Assembly: GCF_016125515.1 (NCBI RefSeq)
Contig: NZ_WGLO01000003.1
Span: 62,001-126,000, forward strand
Direction: 5' to 3'
Length of the DNA stretch: 64,000 bases
Origin: Hyphomonas sp.
GTDB lineage: Bacteria > Pseudomonadota > Alphaproteobacteria > Caulobacterales > Hyphomonadaceae
Part shown: piece after piece, positions 17,518-27,492 of the stretch
How positions within the stretch are numbered: position 1 is the stretch's first letter
How the letters are laid out: each line of letters starts with the position of its first letter
Program-made: the position numbers and the translations under genes
Notes under the pieces: generated by a model
What the model was told of the DNA's origin: nothing
The model's database searches: none
Seen by the model: only the letters and a program-made list of their open reading frames with translations

Positions 17518-19476
17518 TCAGGCGGTGAAGCGCCATTCGTCTTCGGCTTCCGCAACGCTGAGGATCTTGTTGATCGCGGTGATCAAGGCGCGTTCCTCGA
17601 TCGGCTTGGACACGTATCCGTCGAAACCCTTGGCGAGGAATTTCTCCCGGTCGCCATGCATCGAATCCGCCGTCAGCGCGATCACCGGCGTCGTGCGGTT
17701 CACGCTGCCGGAATTACGCAGGCGCTTGAAGGCTTCAGCGCCATCCAGGCCCGGCATGTGGATATCCATCAGCACGATGTCCACCTTGCCGCGGCTCAGC
17801 ACGTCCAGCGCCTGGTTGCCGTCGGCTGCTTCGCTGATGATCAGCCCGTGGATCTCCAGGAAGGAGCGCGCGACCCGGCGGTTGATTGCGTTATCGTCCA
17901 CAACCAACGCGCGGCAGCCCGTCAAGCCCGTCCGGGGCTTGCGGACCGGCATTTCGCTGACCGTCGAGTCCACAACCGAAACTGCCATCGGCGTGTGCAT
18001 ATCCGCCTTAAACGTCAGTATAAAGACCGATCCCTTGCCAACTTCGCTGACCGCCGTTACATCGCCGCCCATCATCCGCGCCAGCTTGCGCGTGATCGCG
18101 AGGCCAAGCCCCGTGCCGCCGAAGCGGCGCGTTGTGGAGCCGTCTTCCTGCGCGAAGGATTCGAAAACGCGGTCGATCTTGTCGGCGGCAATGCCGCATC
18201 CCGTATCAGAAACGTGGATCTTCACGATGTGATCGCCCGCCGGTTGCGGCTCGCTGGTCACCACGATCATCACCTGGCCCTGCGCCGTGAACTTGATCGC
18301 ATTGGAGACGAGGTTGCCGACGCACTGGCGCACGCGCACCGGATCGAACACCAATCTCGAGGGCACGCTCGGGTGCACGAACAGCTGCACGTCCACGCCC
18401 TTTTCGCGTGCCGAAGCTTCCAGCAGCTTGAACAGCCCGCTCAGCTTGTGGCGCAGGTCGCCCGCGACGGGCGCCGCTTCCATCCGGCCGGCTTCGATCT
18501 TGGACAGGTCGAGAATGTCATTCAGCAGCACCATCAGTGTGTTGCCGGAATCGAGGATCACCGAAACCTGTTCGGCCTGGCTCGGCGTCAGGTTGCTGTG
18601 CGCCAGAACCTGCGCCATCCCCAGCACGCCGTTCAGCGGTGTACGGATCTCATGGCTCATGTTGGCGAGGAATTCGGACTTGAGCCGGGTCGCCTGCTCG
18701 GCGCGGTTCAGCGCATCGCGCAGCTCATGCGCCTTGCGGCGTTCTTCGCGGATATCGCGCACATACGTGATGAACACTCGTTCGCCGGTATCGCCCCAGG
18801 GCGCGCTCGACAACGACAACTGGACCTGGTTGGTACCGCCCGATTTCGTCGGCGTTTCGGCATCGCTCACATGGCGCAGCACTTCGCCGCGGGCCATCTG
18901 TTTGGCCAGTTCGGGATCCGGACGATAGGATTCCTGCCCCGTCAGTATGCCCACATTCTTGCCGATCAACTCCTCGCGCGACCATTCGGACATTTCGCAG
19001 AGCGCATCGTTCACGTAGACGATATTGCCGGCCATATTGGTCAGCACGATTCCGTTTACGGCATGGTCACAGGCCGCGCGCGCCAGTTCGTACAGCCGGT
19101 TGGCCTCGTCGCGCTCCTCGGCAATATCGGTCACTTCGTGGGAGCAGGACAGGGCGCCGCGCTCGGTCGGGATGATCATGGTTTTCATGACCTTGCCGAG
19201 CATCTTCGCCGCACGGCCCTGCTGCGTGATGAACGAGGTCGGCTCGCCGGTCTCGATCACCGTCATCACCTGGCGCACCATTTCGGACTCGCGATAGGCC
19301 GGATCGAACTCGAAGATCCGCATGCCGACGACGCTGCCCCCGTTCGGCAGGATCGATTCGTTCATCAGCTTGTTGGCCGCAATCCATTCCAGATCGACGA
19401 TCTGACCCGCGGCGTCCCGGACGGGCGCCGTCTCGCAAATGACGACTGGAAGCACGTCAAGCAGGTCAGCGCTCAT
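17518..19476 (-). CDS. Hybrid sensor histidine kinase/response regulator
   Basis: A 652-residue cytosolic hybrid kinase. About residues 1-120 form a PAS-like sensor, about 135-250 a PAS/PAC domain (HAVNGIVLTNMAGNIVYVNDAL). A HisKA domain follows, with phospho-acceptor H275 in FLANMSHEIRTPLNG. The HATPase domain has N, G1 and G2 boxes (NLVSNAIKF, DTGCGIAADKI, GGTGLGLAIT). A C-terminal receiver has phospho-acceptor D571 in VLMDIHMPGLDG. There is no membrane helix, so the signal is probably cytosolic. The ATG at 19476 is preferred for its GAGGA ribosome-binding site. No Hpt or separate regulator lies nearby; a phosphorelay partner must be elsewhere. Confidence 0.93.
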   Translation of the reverse strand: MSADLLDVLPVVICETAPVRDAAGQIVDLEWIAANKLMNESILPNGGSVVGMRIFEFDPAYRESEMVRQVMTVIETGEPTSFITQQGRAAKMLGKVMKTMIIPTERGALSCSHEVTDIAEERDEANRLYELARAACDHAVNGIVLTNMAGNIVYVNDALCEMSEWSREELIGKNVGILTGQESYRPDPELAKQMARGEVLRHVSDAETPTKSGGTNQVQLSLSSAPWGDTGERVFITYVRDIREERRKAHELRDALNRAEQATRLKSEFLANMSHEIRTPLNGVLGMAQVLAHSNLTPSQAEQVSVILDSGNTLMVLLNDILDLSKIEAGRMEAAPVAGDLRHKLSGLFKLLEASAREKGVDVQLFVHPSVPSRLVFDPVRVRQCVGNLVSNAIKFTAQGQVMIVVTSEPQPAGDHIVKIHVSDTGCGIAADKIDRVFESFAQEDGSTTRRFGGTGLGLAITRKLARMMGGDVTAVSEVGKGSVFILTFKADMHTPMAVSVVDSTVSEMPVRKPRTGLTGCRALVVDDNAINRRVARSFLEIHGLIISEAADGNQALDVLSRGKVDIVLMDIHMPGLDGAEAFKRLRNSGSVNRTTPVIALTADSMHGDREKFLAKGFDGYVSKPIEERALITAINKILSVAEAEDEWRFTA

Positions 19477-19563
19477 GTGTGGTCCTCGGTCGGGAATCAG
19501 CCCAATTCCCGAATCTTGGCCCAACATGCTTAATGCTCTGTTGACATTACATTAGGTTGCGGC

Positions 19564-21375
19564 TCACGCCGGACAGCACAGGCGGGGGATTTCGCTCGCC
19601 TGCAGGGCTGCCTTGGCCGCTACATAGCCCGCCTCGACGGCGTTGTCATAGGCGGTCCAATCCCTCAGTTCGATGCCCGGAAGATCCGGCAGGATCATCA
19701 CATCGGTCAGGTCGCGGCCCAGTTTCGGGTCATTTCGCACGGTCGCCGCCCGCATCAGCAGGCCGGCAATCGGCGGGGGCGAGGAGAATCCATTGCGCAC
19801 CACCCACTGCCAGAAGTTCAGCGGCCGGACGAACTCCTCCCGGTTCAGGCCCTCCGGCTGGCCGGACACGTCCGACCCGATCACGAAACCCTGGTGCAGA
19901 TCGCGCATCGTCTCGGCCGGGAAATTGTTCAGTACAGCCCCGTCGACAAGGATGTCATCCCCCTCGACGACGGGCGGCAGGATGCCGGGCAGGGAGATCG
20001 TTGCGCGCAGGGCTGACCGGAGCAGGCCGTGGCGGTGGATATGCACAGCGCCGGTCGTCAGGTTGGTCGACAGCGCGAAGAAGGGAATTTTCAGCTCGCC
20101 GATCTCCGCGTCGCCGAAATGCTCCTCCAGCCTTGTGTTCACCCGCTTGCCCTTCACCATGCCCACCACAGGCAGGTTGTAATCGCCCAGCGGATTGGTC
20201 TCGACGAACGCCTTTCGGATCCGCTGTTCGATCTCGGCATCGTCCCAGCCCATCGCGGCGCAGGCCGCCACTACGGCGCCCATCGAGGCCCCGCCCGCAA
20301 AGTCGATCGGGATGCCCATCTCGCGGATCGCCCGGATCACGCCGATATGGCTGTAGGCGCGCGCGCCGCCGCCGGATAGCACGATGCCGACCGAACGGCC
20401 CGCCATCACCCGCGCCAGGCGCGCAGCATCTTTCTGCGCATCGCCGAACCAGTGGAACAGCCGGTTTGCGCCGGCCGCCAGCAGCCATTCCTGCGGCCGC
20501 GCCGCCCGTCGCTCCGCCCCCGGATGGATCAGGATCACGTCGACCAGTTTCAGCCGTTGCGCCGGTGAGGTCTCTTCCGGCATCAGCGGCACGGACGGGC
20601 GCGCATCGCCTCGGCCGAGCACCCAGATCCGGTCCGCCTGCCGCGTCGACAGACGGAACCAGGGCGTATCGCCAATCGCCGTTATCAGGATCACCGTGTC
20701 ATTGTTGCGTTCTAGTTCGTCGAAGAAGGCCGCCGGCTTTTCGTCGCCCTGCGCCTCGTCGACAATCGCCACCTTCTGGCCAAAGCGCATCAACTCCTCG
20801 CGCAGCGCCCGCGCCCGAACGCGCAGGTCGATGGTGGGAGAGGTGGCAATGAGCGTGTAAACCTTCGGCAGCGTGGTCACGCTGCGCTGTCCGGTCCGGC
20901 CCAGACGGCGCAGGATGATCCGGATCATCCCCTCCAGCAATTCGGGCTCGGACCGCGCCAGCTTGTTCCAGCCTGCCCGGGACAGCGCCAGCACTTCGGA
21001 ATCGCGCAAGGCATAGACCGAGCCGGTATGCGGCTTGTCGTCGGTAACCCCGTCTCCGTTGGCATCCACCCCGCCGAGGAACAGGGCCATCTCGCCCACC
21101 GGTTCGCCCGGCCGGATATGGCCCACAAAGTCATTGCCCGCCCCGAACGCGCCCAGCGAGCCGGAGACCACGAAATAGATCGAATCGGCGGGTTCACCCG
21201 CCAAAAACAGGGGCTGTCCGGCTGGCAGCGAGAACCAGCGGGCCTCCTTGCCGGCGGATTTCATCGCGCGTTGCGACACGTCCTTGAGCAGGGGGATGTT
21301 CCTGAGATCGGTGGTGAAATCGGTCCGCATTCCGCGATCCATGCGTGTTTCCAGAAGGGATTTGAAGATAGGCAC
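19564..21375 (-). CDS. Cyclic-nucleotide-binding, patatin-like phospholipase (NTE type)
   Basis: A roughly 603-residue protein with the order seen in neuropathy-target-esterase-like lysophospholipases: a cNMP-binding domain (about residues 20-150, with VVSGSLGAFG and GEPVGEMALFLGG), a linker region, then a patatin domain from about residue 330. The patatin domain has the GGGARAY oxyanion loop, nucleophile S364 in GASMGAV, and catalytic D478 in the DGA motif (LVDGAVLNN). It would deacylate phospholipids under nucleotide control. GTG 21375 is chosen for a GGGAG site just upstream; ATG 21342 is an alternative. It lies downstream of the hybrid kinase promoter region but transcribes separately. 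Confidence 0.9.
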   Translation of the reverse strand: MPIFKSLLETRMDRGMRTDFTTDLRNIPLLKDVSQRAMKSAGKEARWFSLPAGQPLFLAGEPADSIYFVVSGSLGAFGAGNDFVGHIRPGEPVGEMALFLGGVDANGDGVTDDKPHTGSVYALRDSEVLALSRAGWNKLARSEPELLEGMIRIILRRLGRTGQRSVTTLPKVYTLIATSPTIDLRVRARALREELMRFGQKVAIVDEAQGDEKPAAFFDELERNNDTVILITAIGDTPWFRLSTRQADRIWVLGRGDARPSVPLMPEETSPAQRLKLVDVILIHPGAERRAARPQEWLLAAGANRLFHWFGDAQKDAARLARVMAGRSVGIVLSGGGARAYSHIGVIRAIREMGIPIDFAGGASMGAVVAACAAMGWDDAEIEQRIRKAFVETNPLGDYNLPVVGMVKGKRVNTRLEEHFGDAEIGELKIPFFALSTNLTTGAVHIHRHGLLRSALRATISLPGILPPVVEGDDILVDGAVLNNFPAETMRDLHQGFVIGSDVSGQPEGLNREEFVRPLNFWQWVVRNGFSSPPPIAGLLMRAATVRNDPKLGRDLTDVMILPDLPGIELRDWTAYDNAVEAGYVAAKAALQASEIPRLCCPA

Positions 21376-21476
21376 GCAACTCCCGTAACACAAAAGAGTT
21401 TACCAACGGGTGACAGTGTCGTGAGGCGCCGCTAATCCTGCCGCACCGGCCCCGAGACCGGCCAGAGGGAGTTCCC

Positions 21477-23084
<1,608 letters not shown>

Positions 23085-23148
23085 GTAATTCGCCGGATGC
23101 TCTTCGCGGGTCTGTGGCTCTAGCCTGTTCCCGTCAGGAGCCCGTGCC

Positions 23149-23748
23149 ATGACCCGCCATGTCTGCATTCTCGACGGTCATCCCGATGTTGACCCCTACC
23201 GGCTGATCCATTCGCTGGCGAACGCCTATGCCGAAGGCGCCATAAAGGCCGGCCACACGGTCTCGCGTATCAAGATCAGTGACCTCGACTTCCCGCTGCT
23301 CACCAGCGCGGCGGACTTCCAGACGCCGCCGCCCGAGCCTGTGCTGACCGAGCGCAAAAAGATCGCCGACGCCGACCATGTCGTCATCTTCTTTCCGCTC
23401 TGGCTCGGCGGCATGCCGGCCAAGCTGCGCGGTTTCCTCGAACAGGCCGCGCGGGCGTCTTTCTTTCTGGGCGTCGCCAGGGACGGGGCGAACTGGCCTG
23501 CCAGGATGATGGAAGGCAAGTCCGCCCACACGGTCATCACCATGGGCATGCCGGGCCTAGTCTACCGCTTTGCCATGGACGAGGGCAGCCTGAAGGCGCT
23601 CGAGCGTGCCGTGCTCGGCCTTGCGGGGTTCAAGCCACTGCGCCACACGATCATCGGCGATGCGGGCAATGTGTCGCCGGAGCGCTTTTCGAAACTCTGC
23701 ACCGAGATGCGCGCCCACGGACGAAACGATCTGGAACCGTCTGCCTAA
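23149..23748 (+). CDS. NAD(P)H dehydrogenase (quinone)-like flavoprotein
   Basis: A 199-residue flavodoxin-fold protein of the NQO/MdaB group. The N terminus VCILDGHPDVDPYRLIHSLANAY is the FMN/FAD phosphate loop region. ADHVVIFFPLWLGGMPAKLRGFLEQ is the signature segment, and the C-terminal region (ITMGMPGLVYRF) contributes to the dimer active site. Expected role is two-electron reduction of quinones or similar acceptors in the cytosol, limiting oxidative stress. It lies 64 bases after liuB, perhaps in the same transcript, but no metabolic link is evident. Confidence 0.88.
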   Translation: MTRHVCILDGHPDVDPYRLIHSLANAYAEGAIKAGHTVSRIKISDLDFPLLTSAADFQTPPPEPVLTERKKIADADHVVIFFPLWLGGMPAKLRGFLEQAARASFFLGVARDGANWPARMMEGKSAHTVITMGMPGLVYRFAMDEGSLKALERAVLGLAGFKPLRHTIIGDAGNVSPERFSKLCTEMRAHGRNDLEPSA

Positions 23749-23907
23749 GGAAGATCCGCGCGCAGCGCGTTCCGCCCCATTCCCGCCACATCCTTGCCGT
23801 CATGATGTAAAGTCTGTCGTGAAGGCATTGTCACCCCACATTTCGGCGTTTGCCACTACATTCGTGTTGCCGCGGACAAACCTGCGGCGCAACAAACGGA
23901 GCAACAC

Positions 23908-24198
23908 ATGAAACGCACATCCATACTTGCGGCCGGCCTTTTCGCCGCCGCACTGGGGGCACATGCGGGCGAAGTGGCTGGACTCCCGTCCTACGATACC
24001 GACGCTGACAGCAAGATCAGCAAGGCCGAGTTCGTGATCGCCAAGACCGCTGATGGCAAGGTCAGCGAAGAACAGGCCGAAGAAAAATTCCTCAAGGCCG
24101 ACACGGACGCCGATGGCTACCTGACCCAGGCAGAATACGACACCGCCCTCGAAGCCTGGAAAGCGGCCAAGGGCGAACCCGCCCCCTCTGGCCAGTAA
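23908..24198 (+). CDS. Small exported EF-hand protein
   Basis: A 96-residue protein with a signal peptide (MKRTSILAAGLFAAALGAHA) and two EF-hand calcium-binding loops, DTDADSKISKAEF and DTDADGYLTQAEY, so about 76 residues mature, periplasmic or secreted. Both loops have acidic residues at positions 1, 3 and 5 and a glutamate at 12, so Ca2+ binding is likely intact. Role could be calcium buffering or sensing; nothing more specific is supported. A clear intrinsic terminator follows 25 bases downstream, so it is probably a single-gene unit. Confidence 0.88.
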   Translation: MKRTSILAAGLFAAALGAHAGEVAGLPSYDTDADSKISKAEFVIAKTADGKVSEEQAEEKFLKADTDADGYLTQAEYDTALEAWKAAKGEPAPSGQ

Positions 24199-24223
24199 CC
24201 CCCTCCCACTCACCCTCCCATCC

Positions 24224-24260
24224 GGCCTCCGCGCTTTCCCCGCGGAGGCCGCTTTGTATT
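24224..24260 (+). terminator. Intrinsic terminator after the EF-hand gene
   Basis: A perfect 10-base-pair stem, GGCCTCCGCG (24224-24233) with CGCGGAGGCC (24241-24250), has a 7-base loop and is followed by a T-rich stretch (GCTTTGTATT). Confidence 0.8.
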
Positions 24261-24331
24261 CCGGGTCCGGGTGCTCGCCGGATTTTGATAGCTACAGGCT
24301 ATGAATCCGGCAGATTCTTTCAATTTGAACG

Positions 24332-24349
24332 ATGGCCGCGCGCGGCCAT
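24332..24349. repeat. Perfect 18-base palindrome upstream of a small two-gene unit
   Basis: ATGGCCGCGCGCGGCCAT is fully self-complementary. It lies about 47 bases upstream of the small Pro-rich ORF start and could be an operator or an RNA hairpin. No regulator was identified. Confidence 0.5.
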
Positions 24350-24395
24350 TTCTTCAGCAGGGCGAGGGGTTGTCCCAACTGAAGGAGAAACAAAG

Positions 24396-24563
24396 ATGAT
24401 TTCCGCCGCTGACTTCGATCACGTGTTCGCGCGCCGGGCCCCCGCCCTGGTGCCGGCGCCTGCGCCGAAACGGCCGGCCTTCCCGAACCGCGCAATACCA
24501 GCGCCAGGCCCGCGCCTGCCGCTGCCGCGCCCCGCTCGCCAGCCGGAGACGAGCGATGTCTGA
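24396..24563 (+). CDS. Small Pro/Ala-rich hypothetical protein
   Basis: A 55-residue ORF starting MISAADFDHVFARR, followed by a Pro- and Ala-rich tail. A strong AAGGAGA ribosome-binding site sits 8 bases upstream of the ATG, and its last 8 bases overlap the start of the DUF465 gene. These two signals are the case for it being a real gene. No family is recognised. Confidence 0.55.
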   Translation: MISAADFDHVFARRAPALVPAPAPKRPAFPNRAIPAPGPRLPLPRPARQPETSDV

Positions 24564-24741
24564 CTATCCAAGCCCCGAAACCTCACGCCGGCTGGCCTCG
24601 CTGCGTACACACCACGCGCGGCTCGAAGCGCAGGTCGATCACGAATACCGCCAACGCGTGCCGGACAACGAACGCCTGAAGCGCCTTAAACGCCGAAAGC
24701 TGACTCTGAGGGATGAAATCGTCCGGCTCGGCGGGCAGTGA
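24556..24741 (+). CDS. DUF465 (YdcH-like) small protein
   Basis: A 61-residue highly charged helical protein with the DUF465 pattern: LRTHHARLEAQVDHEYRQRVPDNERLKRLKRRKLTLRDEIVRL. The family consists of short coiled-coil hairpins of unknown function, common in Proteobacteria and often stress-related. It overlaps the upstream 55-residue ORF by 8 bases, implying a coupled pair. Confidence 0.85.
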   Translation: MSDYPSPETSRRLASLRTHHARLEAQVDHEYRQRVPDNERLKRLKRRKLTLRDEIVRLGGQ

Positions 24742-24845
24742 CTGCCACGGCGTTGCGGGTGGCGCCGCCCGCATCGCTTCCCTCCCGCGCAACCTGCCTC
24801 TACGCGGAGCACGCCCCAGCGGTGTAGCCAGCGTAGATGAGTGGA

Positions 24846-25267
24846 ATGCGGCCGGTTCGTTTCGACCTGATCCGCCTTGTCCTCGCGGGGGTTTTGTCTT
24901 TGATGCTGCGGGCTCTCAGGATTTCGGGTGCGCCGGAGCAGGGGCTTGCCCAGCGGGCCGCGTCACTGAAGTCAACGGCGCGCTGTGGACGCTGAAGATC
25001 GAGGTAGTTTTCGATATCATATTGCCCTTGATCCTCATTGGGCTGAATAAGCTGCGCGGTGCTTGAAGGTTGGGTATACTCGCGCTCTTTGCCGCCATCG
25101 CCTTCGCGCCCGGCCCCCGACTCAATGCCGTGCGTTTCGGAGACATGTCCTACGGCCTCTTTTCTACGCTCGGCGCGCCGGCATTCTTCGGTCTTGCGAC
25201 AGAGCTGGTCGCCGCGGCAAATTCTGCGCTTTGGCACTTGATTGAGAAGCCCGCCTTGCGCCCTTAG
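24846..25267 (+). pseudogene. Decayed acyltransferase-3 (OafA/NodX type) membrane protein
   Basis: Three out-of-register pieces align in order with an acyltransferase-3 protein. The first is RPVRFDLIRLVLAGV (from 24846), the N-terminal first helix. The second is NGALWTLKIEVVFDIILPLIL in another frame (around 24970-25040), the conserved NGSLWTLPLE region. The third is FGDMSYGLFS...LIEKPALRP (to 25267), the C-terminal SYG and EKP motifs. Frameshifts and large internal deletions leave about 420 of the expected 1000 or more bases. An intact enzyme would O-acetylate a surface glycan. This fills the otherwise gene-free stretch between the DUF465 gene and liuC. Confidence 0.75.
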
Positions 25268-25318
25268 AGCCAGTACCGCACAGTGGTTGCAAACAGCCTT
25301 CCTGAGAGGAAACCCGCC

Positions 25319-26119
25319 ATGCGCGATGCCGATTACGATCTCATCAAACTGGACGTCACCCGCGCCGGCGTGGCCATCGTCACGCTCAACCGGCCGGACG
25401 TTCACAACGCCTTCAATGCCGAGCTGATCGCCGAGCTCACCGATGTGTTCGCGATGATCTCGGACCAACCCGGCATCCGCATGATGATCCTGCGCGGGGA
25501 GGGCAAGTCCTTTTCGGCCGGCGCCGACCTTGAGTGGATGAGGCTCGCCGCCACCCACACGCGCGACGACAACGAGACCGACGCGCTGCGCCTCGCCGAA
25601 ATGCTGCTGCGCCTTTACGAGATGCCGCAGATGACGCTCGCGCTCGTCCAGGGCGCGGCCATGGGCGGTGGAGCCGGGCTGATTGCCGCCTGCGATGTCG
25701 CCATCGCCATGCGGGGCACGCAGTTTCGCTTCTCCGAAGTCCGCCTCGGTCTGACGCCCGCCACGATCAGCCCCTTCGTCATCGAAGCCATCGGCCCGCG
25801 CTGGGCCCGCGCCCTGTTCGTCACCGGCGAGAGCTTCGATGCCGACTACGCGCACAAGATCGGCCTCGTGCAATATGTTGCTCAGTCAGCGGATGAAATG
25901 GCGGAACTGGAAGAACACGTCGCCAAGCTTGTCTTCGCCGCCGCGCCCGGCGCCATCGCGGACTCGAAAAAGCTGGTGCGCGATTTCTCCGGCAAGACGA
26001 TCGACAGGGAAGTCAGCCACCGCACAGCCCGGCGCATCGCCGCGCGCCGCACATCGGATGAAGGCAAGGAAGGCGTCAGCGCGTTCCTCGAAAAGCGCAC
26101 GCCGAGCTGGAAAAACTAG
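25319..26119 (+). CDS. liuC: Methylglutaconyl-CoA hydratase / enoyl-CoA hydratase
   Basis: A 266-residue crotonase. SAGADLEWM forms one oxyanion half and GAAMGGGAGLIAACDVAIAM the other. In the usual first hydratase Glu region the sequence is GAGLIAACD, and the second is RFSEVRLGLTPATISPFV, a pattern shared with methylglutaconyl-CoA hydratases (AUH/LiuC), in which the second Glu remains. It would hydrate 3-methylglutaconyl-CoA to HMG-CoA in leucine breakdown. The assignment leans on its position between liuB and liuD. A different short-chain enoyl-CoA hydratase is the alternative. Confidence 0.88.
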   Translation: MRDADYDLIKLDVTRAGVAIVTLNRPDVHNAFNAELIAELTDVFAMISDQPGIRMMILRGEGKSFSAGADLEWMRLAATHTRDDNETDALRLAEMLLRLYEMPQMTLALVQGAAMGGGAGLIAACDVAIAMRGTQFRFSEVRLGLTPATISPFVIEAIGPRWARALFVTGESFDADYAHKIGLVQYVAQSADEMAELEEHVAKLVFAAAPGAIADSKKLVRDFSGKTIDREVSHRTARRIAARRTSDEGKEGVSAFLEKRTPSWKN

Positions 26120-26128
26120 GGGCCCGTT

Positions 26129-26461
26129 TTACTCGGGCGGCGGCGGCAGCGGAATGCCCCAGCCGGCCATCGTCCGGTAAACCGCATCAACCGGGTTGAT
26201 CCCGGTCAAGCCTTCTATCGTGTCCCTGAATATATACACCACCAGCCCGAACATGATGACGTAGACGACGAACTGCATCGCCGATTTCAGCACGAAGGCG
26301 CCCGCGCTGAACGCGATCATGCCCACAGCGCCAAGGATCAGCGCGCCCTGCACAGGCGGCATGCTTTCCGCAATCGCGTAGTTGTAGCCGAAATAGGCGC
26401 CCAGTCCGCCGCCGACGATTCCGGCGAGGCCTGCCAGTTGAACACCAGAATTGTAAGCCAT
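26129..26461 (-). CDS. Small membrane protein with three predicted helices
   Basis: About 110 residues, mostly three hydrophobic helices (VQLAGLAGIVGGGLGAYFGYNY, GALILGAVGMIAFSAGAFVL, FVVYVIMFGLVVYIF) and a Pro-rich end (IPLPPPPE). ATG 26461 is chosen because a GGGGGA site lies upstream. The open frame extends to an ATG at 26599, but that would overlap the divergent DUF817 start and add a non-hydrophobic leader. No family is recognised. It lies divergent from the DUF817 gene and convergent with liuC. Confidence 0.65.
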   Translation of the reverse strand: MAYNSGVQLAGLAGIVGGGLGAYFGYNYAIAESMPPVQGALILGAVGMIAFSAGAFVLKSAMQFVVYVIMFGLVVYIFRDTIEGLTGINPVDAVYRTMAGWGIPLPPPPE

Positions 26462-26592
26462 CGGATCCCCCGTTGCTTGCTGAGGCTTCATGCTTACGCC
26501 ATCCGGCGGGCCCGACAAAGCCTCAAAATCACGCCGCCCCGTCCACGCGGGGGCCTTGTTTGCGCCGCCAAACCCGGCGATCTCGTCAGGCG

Positions 26593-27492
26593 ATGACATC
26601 AGAACTCTCCGCGCCCGCGCGTTTGCGCGCCCGTCTGCACGCTGCGCGCGAATCGCTGCGCGCGCGCTGGGTCAAAGGCCCGTTCAGCCTCGGCCTCTTC
26701 GAGTTCGTCAGTTTTGGAATCAAGCAGGCCTGGGCCTGCCTGTTCGGCGGCGCCATGCTGTCCCTGCTGCTGCTGACGCACCTGTTCTATCCGGAAGGCG
26801 CCGCCCTTTCGCGCTACGATTTCCTCGTCCTCGCCGCCATCACCCTGCAGGCGGCGATGATCCTCTCCGGCCTCGAAACGTGGGAGGAGGCGCGCGTCAT
26901 CCTCGTTTTCCACATCGTCGGCACCATCATGGAGCTGTTCAAGACCTCCGCAGGGAGCTGGATCTACCCTGAACACAGCTACCTGCGCATCGGCGCCGTC
27001 CCGCTTTTTTCCGGTTTCATGTATGCCGCCGTGGGGTCCTATCTCGCGCGGGTCTGGCGCATCTTCGAATTCCGGTTCGACCGGTTCCCGCCGCTCTGGC
27101 TGCAAGGCCTGCTCGCTGCGGCGATCTATGTGAACTTCTTCGCCCACCACTGGCTGGCGGACATCCGCCTCGGCCTCTTCGCCGCCATCGCGGTCATCTA
27201 CCTGCGCACCGTTGTCTGGTTCCGCCCGGACGAGGTCCACCGCCCGATGCCACTGCTGGTCGGCTTCTTCCTCGTTGCGCTGTTCATCTGGTTTGCCGAA
27301 AACCTCGGCACCTTCGCCCGCGCCTGGTCCTATCCGGGCCAGGAACACAGCTGGAAGATGGTGTCTTTATCCAAGCTCGGATCATGGTATCTGCTGATGA
27401 TCATCAGTTTCGTTCTGGTTGCCACCGTGCACCGGGGCGCGGGAGGCAAAAAAAGTGAAAATCAACAAGCTCCTCGTCGCGAACCGCGGTGA
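26593..27492 (+). CDS. DUF817 family integral membrane protein
   Basis: A 299-residue polytopic protein with about seven to eight helices and the DUF817 hallmarks: FEFVSFGIKQAWACLFGG near the N terminus, LETWEEARVILVFHIVGTIMELFKT, and WIYPE, plus a histidine-containing ANFFAHHW-like helix (YVNFFAHHWLADIR). The family is uncharacterised. The ATG at 26593 follows the divergent small gene. Its 3' end overlaps the start of liuD by 38 bases, indicating tight coupling with the carboxylase gene, though a functional link is unproven. Confidence 0.88.
   Translation: MTSELSAPARLRARLHAARESLRARWVKGPFSLGLFEFVSFGIKQAWACLFGGAMLSLLLLTHLFYPEGAALSRYDFLVLAAITLQAAMILSGLETWEEARVILVFHIVGTIMELFKTSAGSWIYPEHSYLRIGAVPLFSGFMYAAVGSYLARVWRIFEFRFDRFPPLWLQGLLAAAIYVNFFAHHWLADIRLGLFAAIAVIYLRTVVWFRPDEVHRPMPLLVGFFLVALFIWFAENLGTFARAWSYPGQEHSWKMVSLSKLGSWYLLMIISFVLVATVHRGAGGKKSENQQAPRREPR

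Noticed and set aside
17449-19533. A 694-residue frame antisense to the hybrid kinase
   Set aside because: The kinase has every domain motif in place; the antisense frame has no recognisable fold and arises from GC-rich codon usage.
24713-25066. A 117-residue open frame spanning the end of the DUF465 gene and the next gap
   Set aside because: It is not one protein; its tail is the middle fragment of the broken acyltransferase and its head is out-of-frame with the DUF465 gene.
26461-26599. Longer N terminus (from 26599) for the small minus-strand membrane protein
   Set aside because: It would overlap the divergent DUF817 start and adds a non-conserved leader; ATG 26461 has a better ribosome-binding site.
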